64,000 nt of DNA from Blattamonas nauphoetae (lineage: Eukaryota; Preaxostyla; Oxymonadida), in contig JARBJD010000192.1 of NCBI GenBank assembly GCA_033064195.1, positions 62,001 through 126,000 of the forward strand, in the 5' to 3' direction. The notes under the pieces were generated by a model. The model was not told the origin of the DNA, ran no database searches, and was given only the letters and a program-made list of their open reading frames with translations. Made by a program: the position numbers and the translations under genes. Of the stretch, positions 30,491 through 41,545 are shown piece by piece; the stretch's first letter is position 1; every line of letters starts with the position of its first letter.

Positions 30491-31927
30491 TCATTGACCG
30501 TATTTGGCCTTGAGAATATCAAAACAATTGTTACACACTCTCTCGTTGAAAATGTTATATTCTGGGATATCTGCTTTTTTGTAACAACATTTTCCGCAGA
30601 ATACATACCCACAATAACGACAGTGATGACGCCTGTTGACGACAGTGAACCGCGACTTGCAGAGACGACATGATTGAGACGCCTCGTCTGGCACCCACTT
30701 TGGTGCTTGTTTTTCGGTTGTAGTTTGCCGTGCTATGGTCACCTCTGAGAATAATTCGATTTCATCGGCAAAATAACCAAGTTCATCGAGTTTTGTTTCC
30801 GTACCTTTCAATTCTTGATATGTGATGACTTCAGGATCGGAAAAAGGACCATCAGCTGAACCAGGCATATACAACGTGTGGGAGGTCGTGTTGAGATCAG
30901 TAGGCATTCCTCCTTTGGTTAGGGAGGATTGAGGGATTGGCAGTGAAAGTGTAAATATCTGTTGGTTCATTGATTCGTATCCTTCTCCTCCTGCTACTAA
31001 CACCCTCAGTTTCTTGGATTCAAGCAAAGACATCCCAATTGTTTGTGGGGTCGGTGAGTTCTGCGGGTCGTCCGGCTCCTCGTGATGCTTCACTCCCACG
31101 AGACAAAGAGCTGAGTGAAATGTGACAGGAGGCGGGTCGACCAAATCTGTGTGAAAGTGAAGTTGTGTCCAGCTGAGTGAGTCCAAATCAAAACGGAGGA
31201 GAGAGTTTTGAATTGTTTGGCGTTCATCCACTCCACCATACACAAATAGACAATTTCGGACAACAATACTTGAGTGGCTGCGTCGGAAGAATCCGTAAAG
31301 CGTTCCTTGGGACTGAATCTGAGTCCAAGTACCCAGATCACTGTTGAAGATGTGGATATCGTTCATCACATCACCGCTCTCACCGATTCCGCCATAAAGA
31401 ACGGCTCTTGTGTTCCCCCATGCTGTCAGACTATGTTCGGTGCGAGCTGGAGGCGAGGCACTGAATAATTCTGGAATTCCCCATTCGAAGGTGAGACAAT
31501 CGAAACAGAGGGTGTGATTTGTTGGGAGATTACTAACTTGATCAACAACACCCCCAAAGCACATACCAAGTTGTCCATATCGAAGTGTACACAGTGCATG
31601 CCCATAGAAGGGGAGAAATGGCTTTGACTTCAGATGGAGCGAACAATACAAAGGAACTTCAGAAAATTGTTCGGTTTCTGCAAAAAAGAGAAAGAAATGC
31701 TAAGAGGTGAGATGAGGAAGGATCATACCTGTGCAATACAACCAAAGGCCAGGATCGGTTTTCTGTGAGTTCATCCCGCCAACAAAAAGGACAAAATTCC
31801 ATCCAATTCTGACAGAGGGGATAAATCTGTAATCTTCTGTGAAAGGTGGATCGATTTGGGTTGTTTTTGCTTCAAGTTGTTTGTTGTTGGTTGAGAACCA
31901 AGTTGAATGAGCCTGTTTCCCAGACAT
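30491..31927 (-). CDS. kelch-repeat protein with C-terminal FYVE zinc finger, one 51-nt intron
   Basis: Exon 1 is 31729-31927 (ATG, MSGKQAHSTW), the intron 31678-31728 (51 nt, GTATGATCC...TTTTTTGCAG), exon 2 30491-31677; 461 residues. Kelch-type beta-propeller repeats are seen (WNFVLFVGGMNSQK; RAVLYGGIGESGDVMNDIHI; CLFVYGGVDERQT; RVLVAGGEGYESMNQQIF). The last 75 residues are a FYVE finger: WVPDEASQSC, the basic patch RRHHCRYCG, FCGKCC and VCNNC, giving the expected paired zinc-binding cysteines. FYVE domains bind phosphatidylinositol 3-phosphate on endosomes, so the propeller probably recruits a partner there. It shares a divergent 200-bp upstream region with the next gene. Confidence 0.88.
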
Positions 31928-32127
31928 TTTCTCGGTTGGAATGAGATGATATTTGTGCTGTGTGTACAATGAAATTACATTGGATCTGAAGGATGATCAA
32001 GTTAAAAACGAGGTGAAACAGACTCAAGTTTGATTGGGGTGGCGTCAGAAGAGAGAACTTCATATTCTGATTCCATAAAGTTGGTAATCGCCTATCACTC
32101 GATTCGATACACACCAAGCCCGGACAA

Positions 32128-32641
32128 ATGTGTAATTTCTGTAAATCTACTTGGCAATTTCGATCAAACCACAACAACGTCGCTTCCCACGCTAATTCAG
32201 ATGTCGATTATCTGCGCAGAATTGTCGAAGAGCAGCGTGACTTGTTCCTTGTTGCTGATCAGTGATCACACTCGTACCATCTTCGTCGCTATCGAGGATG
32301 GCTCTTTTCCTTCGTCAACAGGAGGCAGAGCAAACCTCCGAAATCTCTTCCATCGAAACTTCTCGACTCTTAAAAACCGAAATTTGTGGTTTTCGATTGG
32401 TCTGGATGGCTTGAACGAACCTTTCCAAAGACATCGTGAGACATTGACGCAATTTTATGGACATAACACAACAAATCGCTTTCTACCGACCATCATTGAA
32501 CTGGAATATCAACGATGGAATACCACCGATCAGACAGCAGAAAAGATTATCAAAGACTTCCAAAAAGCTCGTCAGAAGGAAGCTCAGAAGAAATCGAAGG
32601 GAGGCGAACAAGTCCACAGTGATCTGACTGTTTATGATTGA
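32128..32641 (+). CDS. small charged coiled-coil protein, intron-containing, model partly resolved
   Basis: Exon 1 (32128-32261) reads MCNFCKSTWQFRSNHNN and DYLRRIVEEQRDLFLVADQ. A 35-nt GT-AG intron (32262-32296) joins it in frame to MALFLRQQEAEQTSEISS, which continues the same heptad-like coil. At least one more intron between about 32380 and 32440 would be needed to reach the last frame (YQRWNTTDQTAEKIIKDFQK and a Lys-rich end, stop at 32641). The second junction is not certain. A different single frame is also open across 32030-32641 but has no ATG near its start. No family recognised. Coiled coil suggests a structural or adaptor role. Confidence 0.4.
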
Positions 32642-32728
32642 ACAACGCTGAGCACAACGCACGGTGTGATGCCTGATCAAATTACAGCTGTCACAGCATA
32701 CTCCATCCCCGACAATTCCCGTCATGAG

Positions 32729-33990
32729 CTAACAGCGATGAAAGAAAAAACGACGAAGCCACTCCTCGAAGGACAGAACTTGTATGCTGTTCAATGCAAG
32801 AATATTCCTCAAACAGTTGAACTGACCTATTCGCAGCGTTTTGAATGCAGTGTGGGTCCATGTTCGAAGAGAATACGTCGCGCTGGGAAGGACTCCATTC
32901 GGTCCTGACGACATGCCAGCGGATCCGATGGTCGATGTGGCCGTGTCACTTCCAAACACGACATGGACGAGTCGAGGAACATTCGATCCATTCAACAGCA
33001 ATCCAATCGTTCCACTGCTTGCTTGATTTGTCTCCAGTGTCACTGTCGCTTCGTCCCCAGTGAATGTGACCGAGAAAGACGTGTTGGTTATTGTGATTGA
33101 TATCCGCGAGATGAGACTGCTGTCATCGAATGCATCGTCCTTGAAATGCACATTTGGTGAGGCAGACGTGGTGTCCCACAAGTTGATCATGTCAGCCGTG
33201 ATTTCGGACGACGGGTTTGTGAAAGAAATATCATTCCCAGACGGTTCTTTGAATGATGTACAGTTCCTGAACTGGCAGAATGAGATGGACAGCGTCGTCG
33301 CTCGGTCAATGAGCACGGCCCCAGCTCGAGCATCTGTCGCTGAGCAGTTGACGAAAGCGCTGTTCGCGATGACGACGATTTCCGAGTTAATAAACTAAGC
33401 ACCATCCCGACCTGCCTTTGACTTTCGCAAAAACAGCGGGTGATCGTCGTGATTGATGGGTTAGAAACAATAAAACTTCCCCCACAATCCTGCGCATAAC
33501 CTTCCGTGAAAGACGACTCAGTGATGGCGAACGGTCGTTTGTTGGTCGAAGAACACCTGAAGGTGACAGCTCCCCATCCGTTCCATACGACGTGCAGTTG
33601 CAGACGTGGAAGAATGATTTCCTGACGGTGAGTGAGGATGATGTCTCGTGGAGGAAGATAGCTCCACTGCCAGCAACCCACACGGCACCGTTGAACGACA
33701 GCTCGTGGAATGTGCAGAAGGTGAATGATCCGGATGTGATGTCTGAGGGAAGGGTGTCCAGACGACCGGGAGTGGATGTGTTGGTTCGATTTTCGATGGA
33801 AAACTCCATCACAGCGTTTCGTTCGTGGATGCAAGATGAGAAGGAGGTGTTCAGGCACATCATGTTCCTTCCTAAATTCGGCGACACACTTCACTCCCAT
33901 AGAGTTGCTTGCTGGGGGAGAAGGCAGACAACGATGAAACGTTCACAAGACTGCTTTCGAGCTGACTCGTATCCACATTCATCGCACAAT
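32729..33990 (-). pseudogene. decayed adhesin-like surface-protein fragment
   Basis: Pieces of beta-helix-type repeats occur in different frames on the minus strand: SISFCQFRNCTSFKEPSG, SGAIFLHETSSSLTVRKSFF followed by HVCNCTSYG, and ESSFTEGYAQDCGGSFIV. The recurring S-x-F-x-x-C-x-S pattern is typical of pectin-lyase-fold surface proteins expanded in this lineage. Frame changes are several and no start or C-terminal anchor is present, so this is a fragment of a once longer gene. Confidence 0.65.
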
Positions 33991-34171
33991 CGAAGGTACG
34001 ACATTAGTTGAACGTGAAAAGTGAACCTGTCCCAAGGGGAAAGTGCTGGTTGTCCATCGAAAGTCCAACTCCATCTTGCATCATTTTCATTCCTGAATCA
34101 ATCCCACGCGGGTTTTGAGACGTGTCCACGAGATGAGGGGAGGAGAAGATGGAAAGAGGAGAGGGAAGGAA

Positions 34172-34549
34172 GAAGTGAAGGGATGGACAGGGAAGAGGGA
34201 AGGAAGAAGTGAAGGGATGGACAGGGAAGAGGAAAGGAAGAAGTGATGGGATGGACAGGGAAGAGGAAAGGAAGAAGTGAAGGGATGGACAGGGAAGAGG
34301 ACAGGAAGAAGTGAAGGGATGGACAGGGAAGAGGAAAGGAAGAAGTGAAGGGATGGACAGGGAAGAGGAAAGGAAGAAGTGAAGGGATGGACAGGGAAGA
34401 GGGAAGGAAGAAGTGAAGGGATGGACAGGGAAGAGGGAAGGAAGAAGTGAAGGGATGGACAGGGAAGAGGACAGGAAGAAGTGAAGGGATGGACAGGGAA
34501 GAGGGAAGGAAGATGTGAAGGGATGAACAGGGAGGAGGGAAGGAAAAAG
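34172..34549 (+). repeat. 33-bp minisatellite, about 11 copies
   Basis: The unit is close to GAAGTGAAGGGATGGACAGG plus GAAGAGGAAAGGA (33 bp), purine-rich on the plus strand, with few differences between copies and more divergence in the last two. Confidence 0.9.
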
Positions 34550-35089
34550 TGATAGAGATGAAGTGAAAGCGAGAAGGAGAACGAAAGCGCTGAGATTAAT
34601 CAGAACAAGAAGGACAGGGAGAATGAAATGGAAAGACTTTGGAAGAGATTAGAATCACCAATGTTTTAATCTGTTGATCAAATTGTAAATTAGACTATTT
34701 CACATGATTATTTCTCTTTCTATCTTGTTAAGGATCCATCCATCAATTAAGGTCAACTTTCGAATCAGAGTCAAAACCAATAAAATTAAGGGTTTGATCT
34801 CACGATCAACTCAGAAATGATAAATTATCGAGAAAAGAAGTCGAAATAAGCTTCAAAATCAGTGAAATTGTTCAGTCAACAGCAATTTGAAAGGATTTAC
34901 TTCCTGAACCCGTTTCGTCGCCTCATTTCCATTCTTTTTGCGATGTTCAGGAGGATCCCTGATTGACCCATTTAGAAAATAGTGTGACAAGCATGGTGAG
35001 TTCTGGTCGAAAAAGTGGTGGGAAAAACACTAATTTTGTTTGATCAACCCATTTCATTTTTTTATGAATCATCAACATTCACAAATCAG
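34550..35089. other. intergenic stretch, no gene seen
   Basis: AT-rich sequence without supported coding; it ends at the TA duplication of the adjacent MITE. Confidence 0.4.
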
Positions 35090-35091
35090 TA

Positions 35092-35957
35092 CTACAGGGT
35101 GGCCAACGAAAACTTGGTATGGGCACATCTCGGCATGATCCGACCCCGTGCCCCCCTCCAATATTTTAAGAGGAGCTTTGTTTAATATCATTTCACGATG
35201 TTTTAGTATTTATTTTTGGATTTGAGACCGGGTTTTGGAGATATAAATTCATCTACACTTCACCCGATCCTTTTTCCAGACACTTTTTCATGATGTCGGA
35301 TAGTCTTCACAGCCCCCCGCTCAAGAGCAGGGGGGGCTGTGAAGACTATTGGTGAATTCTCAAAAGTACCATAGAAAAAAGGATCTTTGTGAAGTGTTGA
35401 AACAAATAATGGGCTGGATCGGGCCAAAATGGGCAACTTTTTTTCGCCCTCAAAATCACGAAATTTCATCAAAAGTGTGTTTAATAATAAAATCCAGACA
35501 TATTTGAAAATTTTGGTGAGGGGGCACGGGGTATGATTAAGCCCACATCTCGGCCAATTTGAAGAGTTGAGAGCTGTGGTTTGGAAAAGGCGCCTATCTT
35601 ACGGAAAGCTCGAAAAAAGTCCAAATTGTGGGTTTGGCCAAATTGAAGGATCAACACCGACATCCTTAATGAAGTCAACTGTTCATCACGATTCGACAAG
35701 TTTCTAGACACTGGGATTTTTCCTTTCAATAAAAAACTTTATTTGAAATGAGGTTATAGAGAAAATAAGTCCTTATCATCCACTGTGTTCATCGATTCCA
35801 CATCACAGAATTCGACAGATCCTCAAAGTTGACATACCTCGATTTTTGACTTTTTGTGAAGTTTTCCGTACAATAGGGGCTGTGTTAAAGCCACAGGTGA
35901 CAACTCTTTAAACTGACCGAACACTGCCTATACCAAGTTTTCGTTGACCTCCCTGTA
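35092..35957. mobile_element. 866-bp mariner/Tc1-like non-autonomous element
   Basis: The ends are inverted: left CTACAGGGTGGCCAACGAAA, right its inverse with two or three changes, over about 29 bp. The CAGGGTG-x-CCA start is typical of mariner-family ITRs. Both sides carry TA (35090-35091 and 35958-35959), the expected target duplication. A further inverted pair (ACCCCGTGCCCCC type) lies near 35140 and 35520. No transposase frame remains. Confidence 0.75.
35300..35349. repeat. 50-nt near-perfect hairpin inside the MITE
   Basis: The arms are 19 bp and perfect (ATAGTCTTCACAGCCCCCC and its inverse), with a further GCTC/GAGC pair and a 2-nt loop. It is GC-rich against an AT-rich background, so it stands out as a separate insertion or a stable RNA stem. 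Confidence 0.8.
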
Positions 35958-35959
35958 GT

Positions 35960-36410
35960 ACAGACACTCCTCATGCAGGTGTCACGATTCCAAGAAAAAG
36001 CACTCATCAGTTAGTGGAGGATTTCAATGTTTCCCATGTGAATTTCATCAACAGATACTTGATAGAACATTTCAGGAAGATTTGTTGGAGACTCACTTAC
36101 ATCCCACTCTCATTGCAGTTAGATCTGTGTCGTAACTGGAACGGCATGAGAAGCCAAAGTCCAGACACTGGAAACGCTCGGAAGAGAATTCAAATAGTGT
36201 CAGACGTTTTCGAGAAATACACTTCACGTCAAAAGAATGACTGTCACTCACATTTATTCCTCATCTATTGGTCCTTCTCAAAACAATTTTCCCTTCAAAC
36301 CCCCTCCAGACCTTTCCGTATATGTGAACACAAGTCAGAACTCGATGAGACGAAATGTAGCTGACCTCTATCGAAAAAAAACTTTCTGATGCGATCCAAT
36401 CCACTCCATT
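35960..36410. other. flank of the hAT relic
   Basis: Possibly the eroded 5' part of the following transposase; no motif is clear enough to claim. Confidence 0.3.
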
Positions 36411-37254
36411 TTGTACGGAATCCTTCTCGACGAGAGCACTGACTCTGGGAACCATTCTATACTCATGATCGGAGTTTCCTTTCTCTCCAATTTTGTGAAA
36501 ACACATTCATATCTTGGAATTCGAGAGATGGGAGCAGATGGATGCACTGGGGAGAATATCAGAACGAAAGTTCTTGATCTCCTCACATCTTTCCGTCTGG
36601 ATCTTCTGATACCGAAAAAGAGACACTCCTCACTATCTTTCCCAGTACAGAAAATATTGTGGCAAGTATCGCAAGTCTCTTTCATCATTCTCCCCTTCTT
36701 TCCGCAAAGTTCTTACTCCAATCAAAGAGTCCAATGCAACGGCAAATGGAATTCTGCATCGCATGGGAACAAAAGATTCTGTATTCTGTTTGTTTATTCA
36801 AGGTTTCATCCTGAAACCTCAAAACATGATGCAAAAGTCGATTCAAACTCATTCACTTACAATTGATTCGTTGGTGAATGCTTTAGACACTGCCAGGTCG
36901 GCAATCAGTAATGACGAGAACGCCACCTTGATCAGACGAGACATCGATCAATGCGCCTTTTTCCGAAGCATCCACATCCGCACCAACTTTGGGGACTTTT
37001 CGAGAATCCAAAGTTTGATACAAAAGTATGTTTCAGTTCTCCTCACCAATCTTTCGAATCGATTCCCTGGCCAAGAAATCATGCGACTCATCACAATTTT
37101 TTTGCCGGATGCGATCTTTAAAGGAAAAAGGAACGAACATTTCGGGCTCCCGACTCGGTTCTCCAACATATTCTCCAAAGGCCAGAGTATCCACAGTTCG
37201 CGAGGATTGCTGCCATTGCACTCTGTCTCCCTATCGATGACCACCTCGTCATAA
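36411..37254 (+). pseudogene. hAT-type transposase relic
   Basis: The first frame has YGILLDESTDSGNHSILMIG, the DESTD motif of hAT transposases, followed by a TGENI-type segment. A second frame has ATLIRRDIDQCAFFRSIHIR and SVLLTNLSNRFPGQEIMRL, resembling the C-terminal part of the same family. Frames change at least twice and the central catalytic region is not visible. It is dead as it stands. Confidence 0.55.
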
Positions 37255-37792
37255 AACTTCTCTCCCCAACAACTCTTCCAGAGGATGATGTTCAGTATCT
37301 TGTTGCAGATTGGACTCGTACACCTCGTCAGATTCGGCATCGAGAATCTGACAACGACGATCATGTCCTCAGTTCAATCCCTCAGGAAGACCACGCGTTC
37401 CTCTTTCCAACTGATGTCTCCTTCACGTATTCATCTGATGAAGAAATTAATGGACTTCATTTCACTTTCTGAGTTCAAACAATGATGTGATCATGTTCTC
37501 CTGTTTTTTGGTGACTACCGAACTTTATGGAGATACAATTGCAAAAAGAAGAGTTTCAATGAAATTTATGTGGTGTATTTTCATGAAAAAGAGTATAAAA
37601 GGATATTCGTGATGAAATTAATATTTAGAATCAAAGGTGTCAAAAACACCGCTTTTTTAACTGTCGCACCAGAACACCACTCGCACACGACATAACTCAC
37701 CCTGGTGACAAGCTCAACGGAGGGGAGATGAAAATATACGGATAGAGTACTGATGATTGAAAGGAGTGAATAGAACGCATTGAGGTGATTAT
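37255..37792. other. spacer between hAT relic and foldback element
   Basis: A short eroded open frame at 37285-37485 may be more of the hAT C-terminus; nothing else is seen. Confidence 0.3.
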
Positions 37793-38285
37793 AGTGGTGT
37801 CACCAAAACGTCCGGTGTCACCAATCCGGTCTTTTTTCTGTGAGGGACCATTTTGGTGAAACTAAGAAAGCAATAAAATTTTAGAATTATACTCCCACAC
37901 GATCCCGAGAAAATCTCAAAATACGTTTAACGTTACGAATGCACACATTTTTTTCAACTTTTTCACCTCATTTCTCCACAATTAGCCACCCGTTTTAAAT
38001 CAAATAAAATGCATTATAGTCGGATAGATCTCGACAAAAGATGTTCAAAAAGAAACCAATTTTTTTCAAACAACAAGGCTCGTCTCCCAGTCTGTGTGAG
38101 ATGATCTGACCGACCCGAATAAGAATAATGATGGGTGGTCTGTGAACAAACGTTACGAAAAATTGATGAAGTATTCAATCAAAGAACAATTTTACGAGCA
38201 CCAATCGCTCCTTCTCTATCTGTCTCCGGGCTTTCGCACTCTGAGACGTTTGTCGCTCCGCCGAAGTGTGGCAGCAGCGCTGGCG

Positions 38286-38370
38286 ACTGGGAGACGAGCC
38301 TTGTTGTTTGAAAGGCGTTCCCTTTGGTCAAGCCAAACACAACTGGGCTCGTCTCCCAGTCTGTGTGAGA
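38286..38370. repeat. internal complementary region of the second DIRS element
   Basis: Contains the inverse of the left outer end (CAAACAACAAGGCTCGTCTC) next to a copy of the right outer end in inverse (TTTGGTCAAGCCAAACACAA). Confidence 0.8.
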
Positions 38371-39311
38371 CTTCAAAAGACCCAGTTGTGAACGGCTGAT
38401 GTCGAAGAGCAGTGCGTTGGCTCCAGCCGTAGCGAGCCGCGCAACCCACTCTCCTCTCTACTCCTCATCTTCCTCTCCTTCTTCACTCTCATCCGACTCC
38501 TGATCTGATTCGCTTCCTTCACTAGAACCTCCTCCCACCTCTCTCTGTCCCTGCTCGAGCATCCTCTTCTTCTGAATCATGTCCAGGATATCCTGAAATT
38601 GCTCTTCGGCGATCGCTCTCCTCAGCCGTTCATCTCCTTCTCCCACCTGACCGTGATTCGCTCTAGCACTAGTTCTGAGCGACTGCCACCACCTCTTCGC
38701 GTGGTCTTCCACCTCTCCTCCATGCACGATTGGTTGCGAGTACCCGCTGGACCTCCATGGCTACTTGAGCTTGTGTTAGCCTTCTTCCTGTTGTGAAAGA
38801 GAGCCATACAGCTGACTGATCAACGTTCCGTATGAAGCTGTTGGACTCCCTCCACCTCTTGGAGAACTCCCAGTGGTTTCTCAACGCCACGAACGGAGAG
38901 ATTGCGCTGCCACCCTCATCCCTCACGTACCTCGCCCGCATCGCAGTCTTATCGGTCTTAACAAGCACTCTGATCTCCTGCAATGTCTCTCGCTCTATTC
39001 CCTCGCTCCCCACAGAACTCTGCAAACCACCCCCAAGCTCTTCTCCACAAGTTCACATTCTTGTACGTTCTCTCGATGATCGCTGTCACTCTCCCATCGA
39101 CTTTCAAATGGTGGTGGATGGACCTGAAGAAGAGGAGACCCGCCTCTCGACGCACTCGTGCTTCTTCAATTGAGTCACGTCGATGAACGAGACCCTGACT
39201 TCCACCGGAGGTAGTTGGTGTAACGAGGGGCTCGCTACTGGCTCCATCACTTCCTCGTATGTCCCCACAACCTTGTGCTTCATCTCGAGTCCTCTCAATC
39301 CCATCTCCCAT

Positions 39312-39840
39312 GATCAGGGTTTATAGTTGTCAGACAGATTTAGTGTAAACGTGAGGTCGAAAGACCTCACCTCCCCATTTTGGAGGTGAGGTCTCTCGAT
39401 GTCCGAAATAGGCAACTGAAAATCCAAAAAAGTGAGATCATCGACCACAACACGACTCTCCGACACCATTTCGCACCTTAAATTTCTTTCCACTTCACTG
39501 GAATCAGTTGAATTTCTCTTTTTTTCGCAAAAATCACTGAAATTGTCACTTGATCCAGATGACAAACAAGTTGGTGGGTTGGATCATTTTTCAGTATTTC
39601 CATAGAGTGATCCAATGTGACTTTCAATTTGATTTTCGGTGTTAAATGATCTTCTCGAATCCATTTCATGAAAAAAAAGAGGAAATTTCTCCTTGATTGA
39701 GCTTATTGAGACAATAAAAGCGAAAAACAGCACCACCTTTTTTTCCACTATCCATCTCACATTTAGAAATTTTGCTCAAACTATAATCAATTTTTCATGA
39801 AATGAGAATCCTCGTGAAAATTAAACCAAAAACATAAATT
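39312..39840. other. non-coding block inside the second DIRS element
   Basis: About 530 bp of AT-rich sequence between the RNase H and recombinase parts. It contains a GTGAGGTC...GACCTCAC hairpin near 39350-39375 and a GGTGAGGTCT word near 39380 and 39847. It may be a secondary insertion; no clear TIRs were found. Confidence 0.35.
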
Positions 39841-40396
39841 AGAAAAGAGGTGAGGTCTTTTGAGGGTGAGTCAGGTGAGGACCCGATCCAAACCCTGCCC
39901 ATGATTGACCCTTCCAATTCGGTGACACCAGCACCCCTCTCGCCCCATCGATCTCCAGCTTCTTCACTACTCGACCTACAAGTCGGATCGGCGGATGGAG
40001 GAACAGAGTCATCGTCGAAGACCAATTCCTTTCGAACGCGTCTCTCGCTTCTGCTTCTTCCTCCCACTCCTTTGACCAACAACGTTCGCACTTCCTGTTG
40101 GTTCTCGCTGCGAACGCATCCACGTCGATCTCAACCTCCCATTCCTCCAGCACTGCGCCGAGCACATATGACCTCATAGCGAAGTCCCCGTGCGGAGACA
40201 TTCGGCTCAACTTATCCGCCGTCGTGTTCTCTGTCCCTTTGATGTGTTCGACTTGGACAATCCTCAACCCCATCTTCTCCTGTCTTCTGAAGACTGACCT
40301 CGTCACTCCAACAAGTCTCTTCCCTGCTTTCCCTTTCCTGATATTGAACATTGCCGATGTATTGTCCGTCTTCAGGCTGACGAACTTGATCTTCCT

Positions 40397-41545
40397 CTAT
40401 TCCCACAACCACCTGGCTTTCTTCAGTACCCTCTCTACAGCCGCCGTCTCTTTCGCATTGATCGACGTCACCTTCATTCTCCCTCTCCACGTCCCGAAGA
40501 AATTGAAACTTTCGTCCGAGATTCTCACGCACGCTCCCCATCCAAGATCGCATGCGTCCGTTTCGATGGCTGCCTGGGCTGGGGGGTTGTGAAGGGGGTG
40601 AGGCTTGTTCCTCTTCACTATCGCTTCCCAGAACGGCAACTCCCCCAACTCCTTCTTCGACATCCGCAGTTCTCCTAACCATCCCCCTTTCCTCACTCCT
40701 CTGTCCTTTATCTCCATGAGCCTGCTCAGATACAATCCTCCCTGTGGACACATGATTCTTACGAAGTTCAGTTCTCCAATCAAACGTGCCAGATGTCTCG
40801 TCCTCACCTTTTTGCACTTCAGCGCAAGTCCCTTGAACTGCCTCAGTTCCTTCCCCAACTTCTCCCTTCTGTCTGGTGTCAGTTGAATCGAGAGACTGTT
40901 GGAGTCTATCCTCCACCCGAGGAACGTGATCGTTTGCTTCGGCTCCATCTCGCACTTCTCCTCCGCCAGCTCGAAGCCCAGTCTCTCCAAAAACTCTGCC
41001 GCTTGTCTCGTCTTCCTCTCGCTCTCTTCTCGCTTGCTCTCGAAGAGCAAGATATCGTCCAAGTAGTGGACCACCCTCATCCCAAGCTCCCTCCTCAACT
41101 GTACTACCGCTGTCCTCATCACCCTGGTGAACGTCCTTGGAGCCGTCGCAAGACCGAACGGCATCCCTGTATACCGAAAGAACAGATCTCGGTATTGAAA
41201 GCACAAATACTTTCCCTGCCTCTCGTCCACATGGATGTGGCTGTAGGCCGATGTGACATCCAGGCTTGTTAACCAATCGCCTCGCCTCATGACCTCCCCA
41301 ACCGTCTGAATCCCTTCCATCTGGAAATGTTTGACGATGATGTGCTCGTTGAGAACGGTGGCGTCGAGAATCTTCCGGAACGACCCGTTCTTCTTGGGAA
41401 TAACGAACGTCGGTAGACACAGTGCCACCTCCTCCTTCCTCACCGCCTTCACGCATCCTATCTCCAGCTCTTCCCTCAGTTGCTCCTCGTAGTCCTCTCT
41501 CTTCCTTCCTTCCCCTCGAAATGGGGGTGCCCATGTCGCTTCCAC
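40397..41545 (-). CDS. reverse transcriptase region of the second DIRS element
   Basis: RT motifs: FRKILDATVLNEHIIV, LTSLDVTSAYSHIHV (motif A), MPFGLATAPRTFTRVM (motif B) and VHYLDDILLFES (motif C, YLDD). Only distantly similar to the RT of the first DIRS element, and the gag-like parts are unrelated in sequence, so the two elements are different families. Confidence 0.8.
   Translation of the reverse strand: MEATWAPPFRGEGRKREDYEEQLREELEIGCVKAVRKEEVALCLPTFVIPKKNGSFRKILDATVLNEHIIVKHFQMEGIQTVGEVMRRGDWLTSLDVTSAYSHIHVDERQGKYLCFQYRDLFFRYTGMPFGLATAPRTFTRVMRTAVVQLRRELGMRVVHYLDDILLFESKREESERKTRQAAEFLERLGFELAEEKCEMEPKQTITFLGWRIDSNSLSIQLTPDRREKLGKELRQFKGLALKCKKVRTRHLARLIGELNFVRIMCPQGGLYLSRLMEIKDRGVRKGGWLGELRMSKKELGELPFWEAIVKRNKPHPLHNPPAQAAIETDACDLGWGACVRISDESFNFFGTWRGRMKVTSINAKETAAVERVLKKARWLWE

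Noticed and set aside
34172-34549. CRISPR-like array
   Set aside because: The units are contiguous 33-bp minisatellite copies without spacers; the context is eukaryotic.
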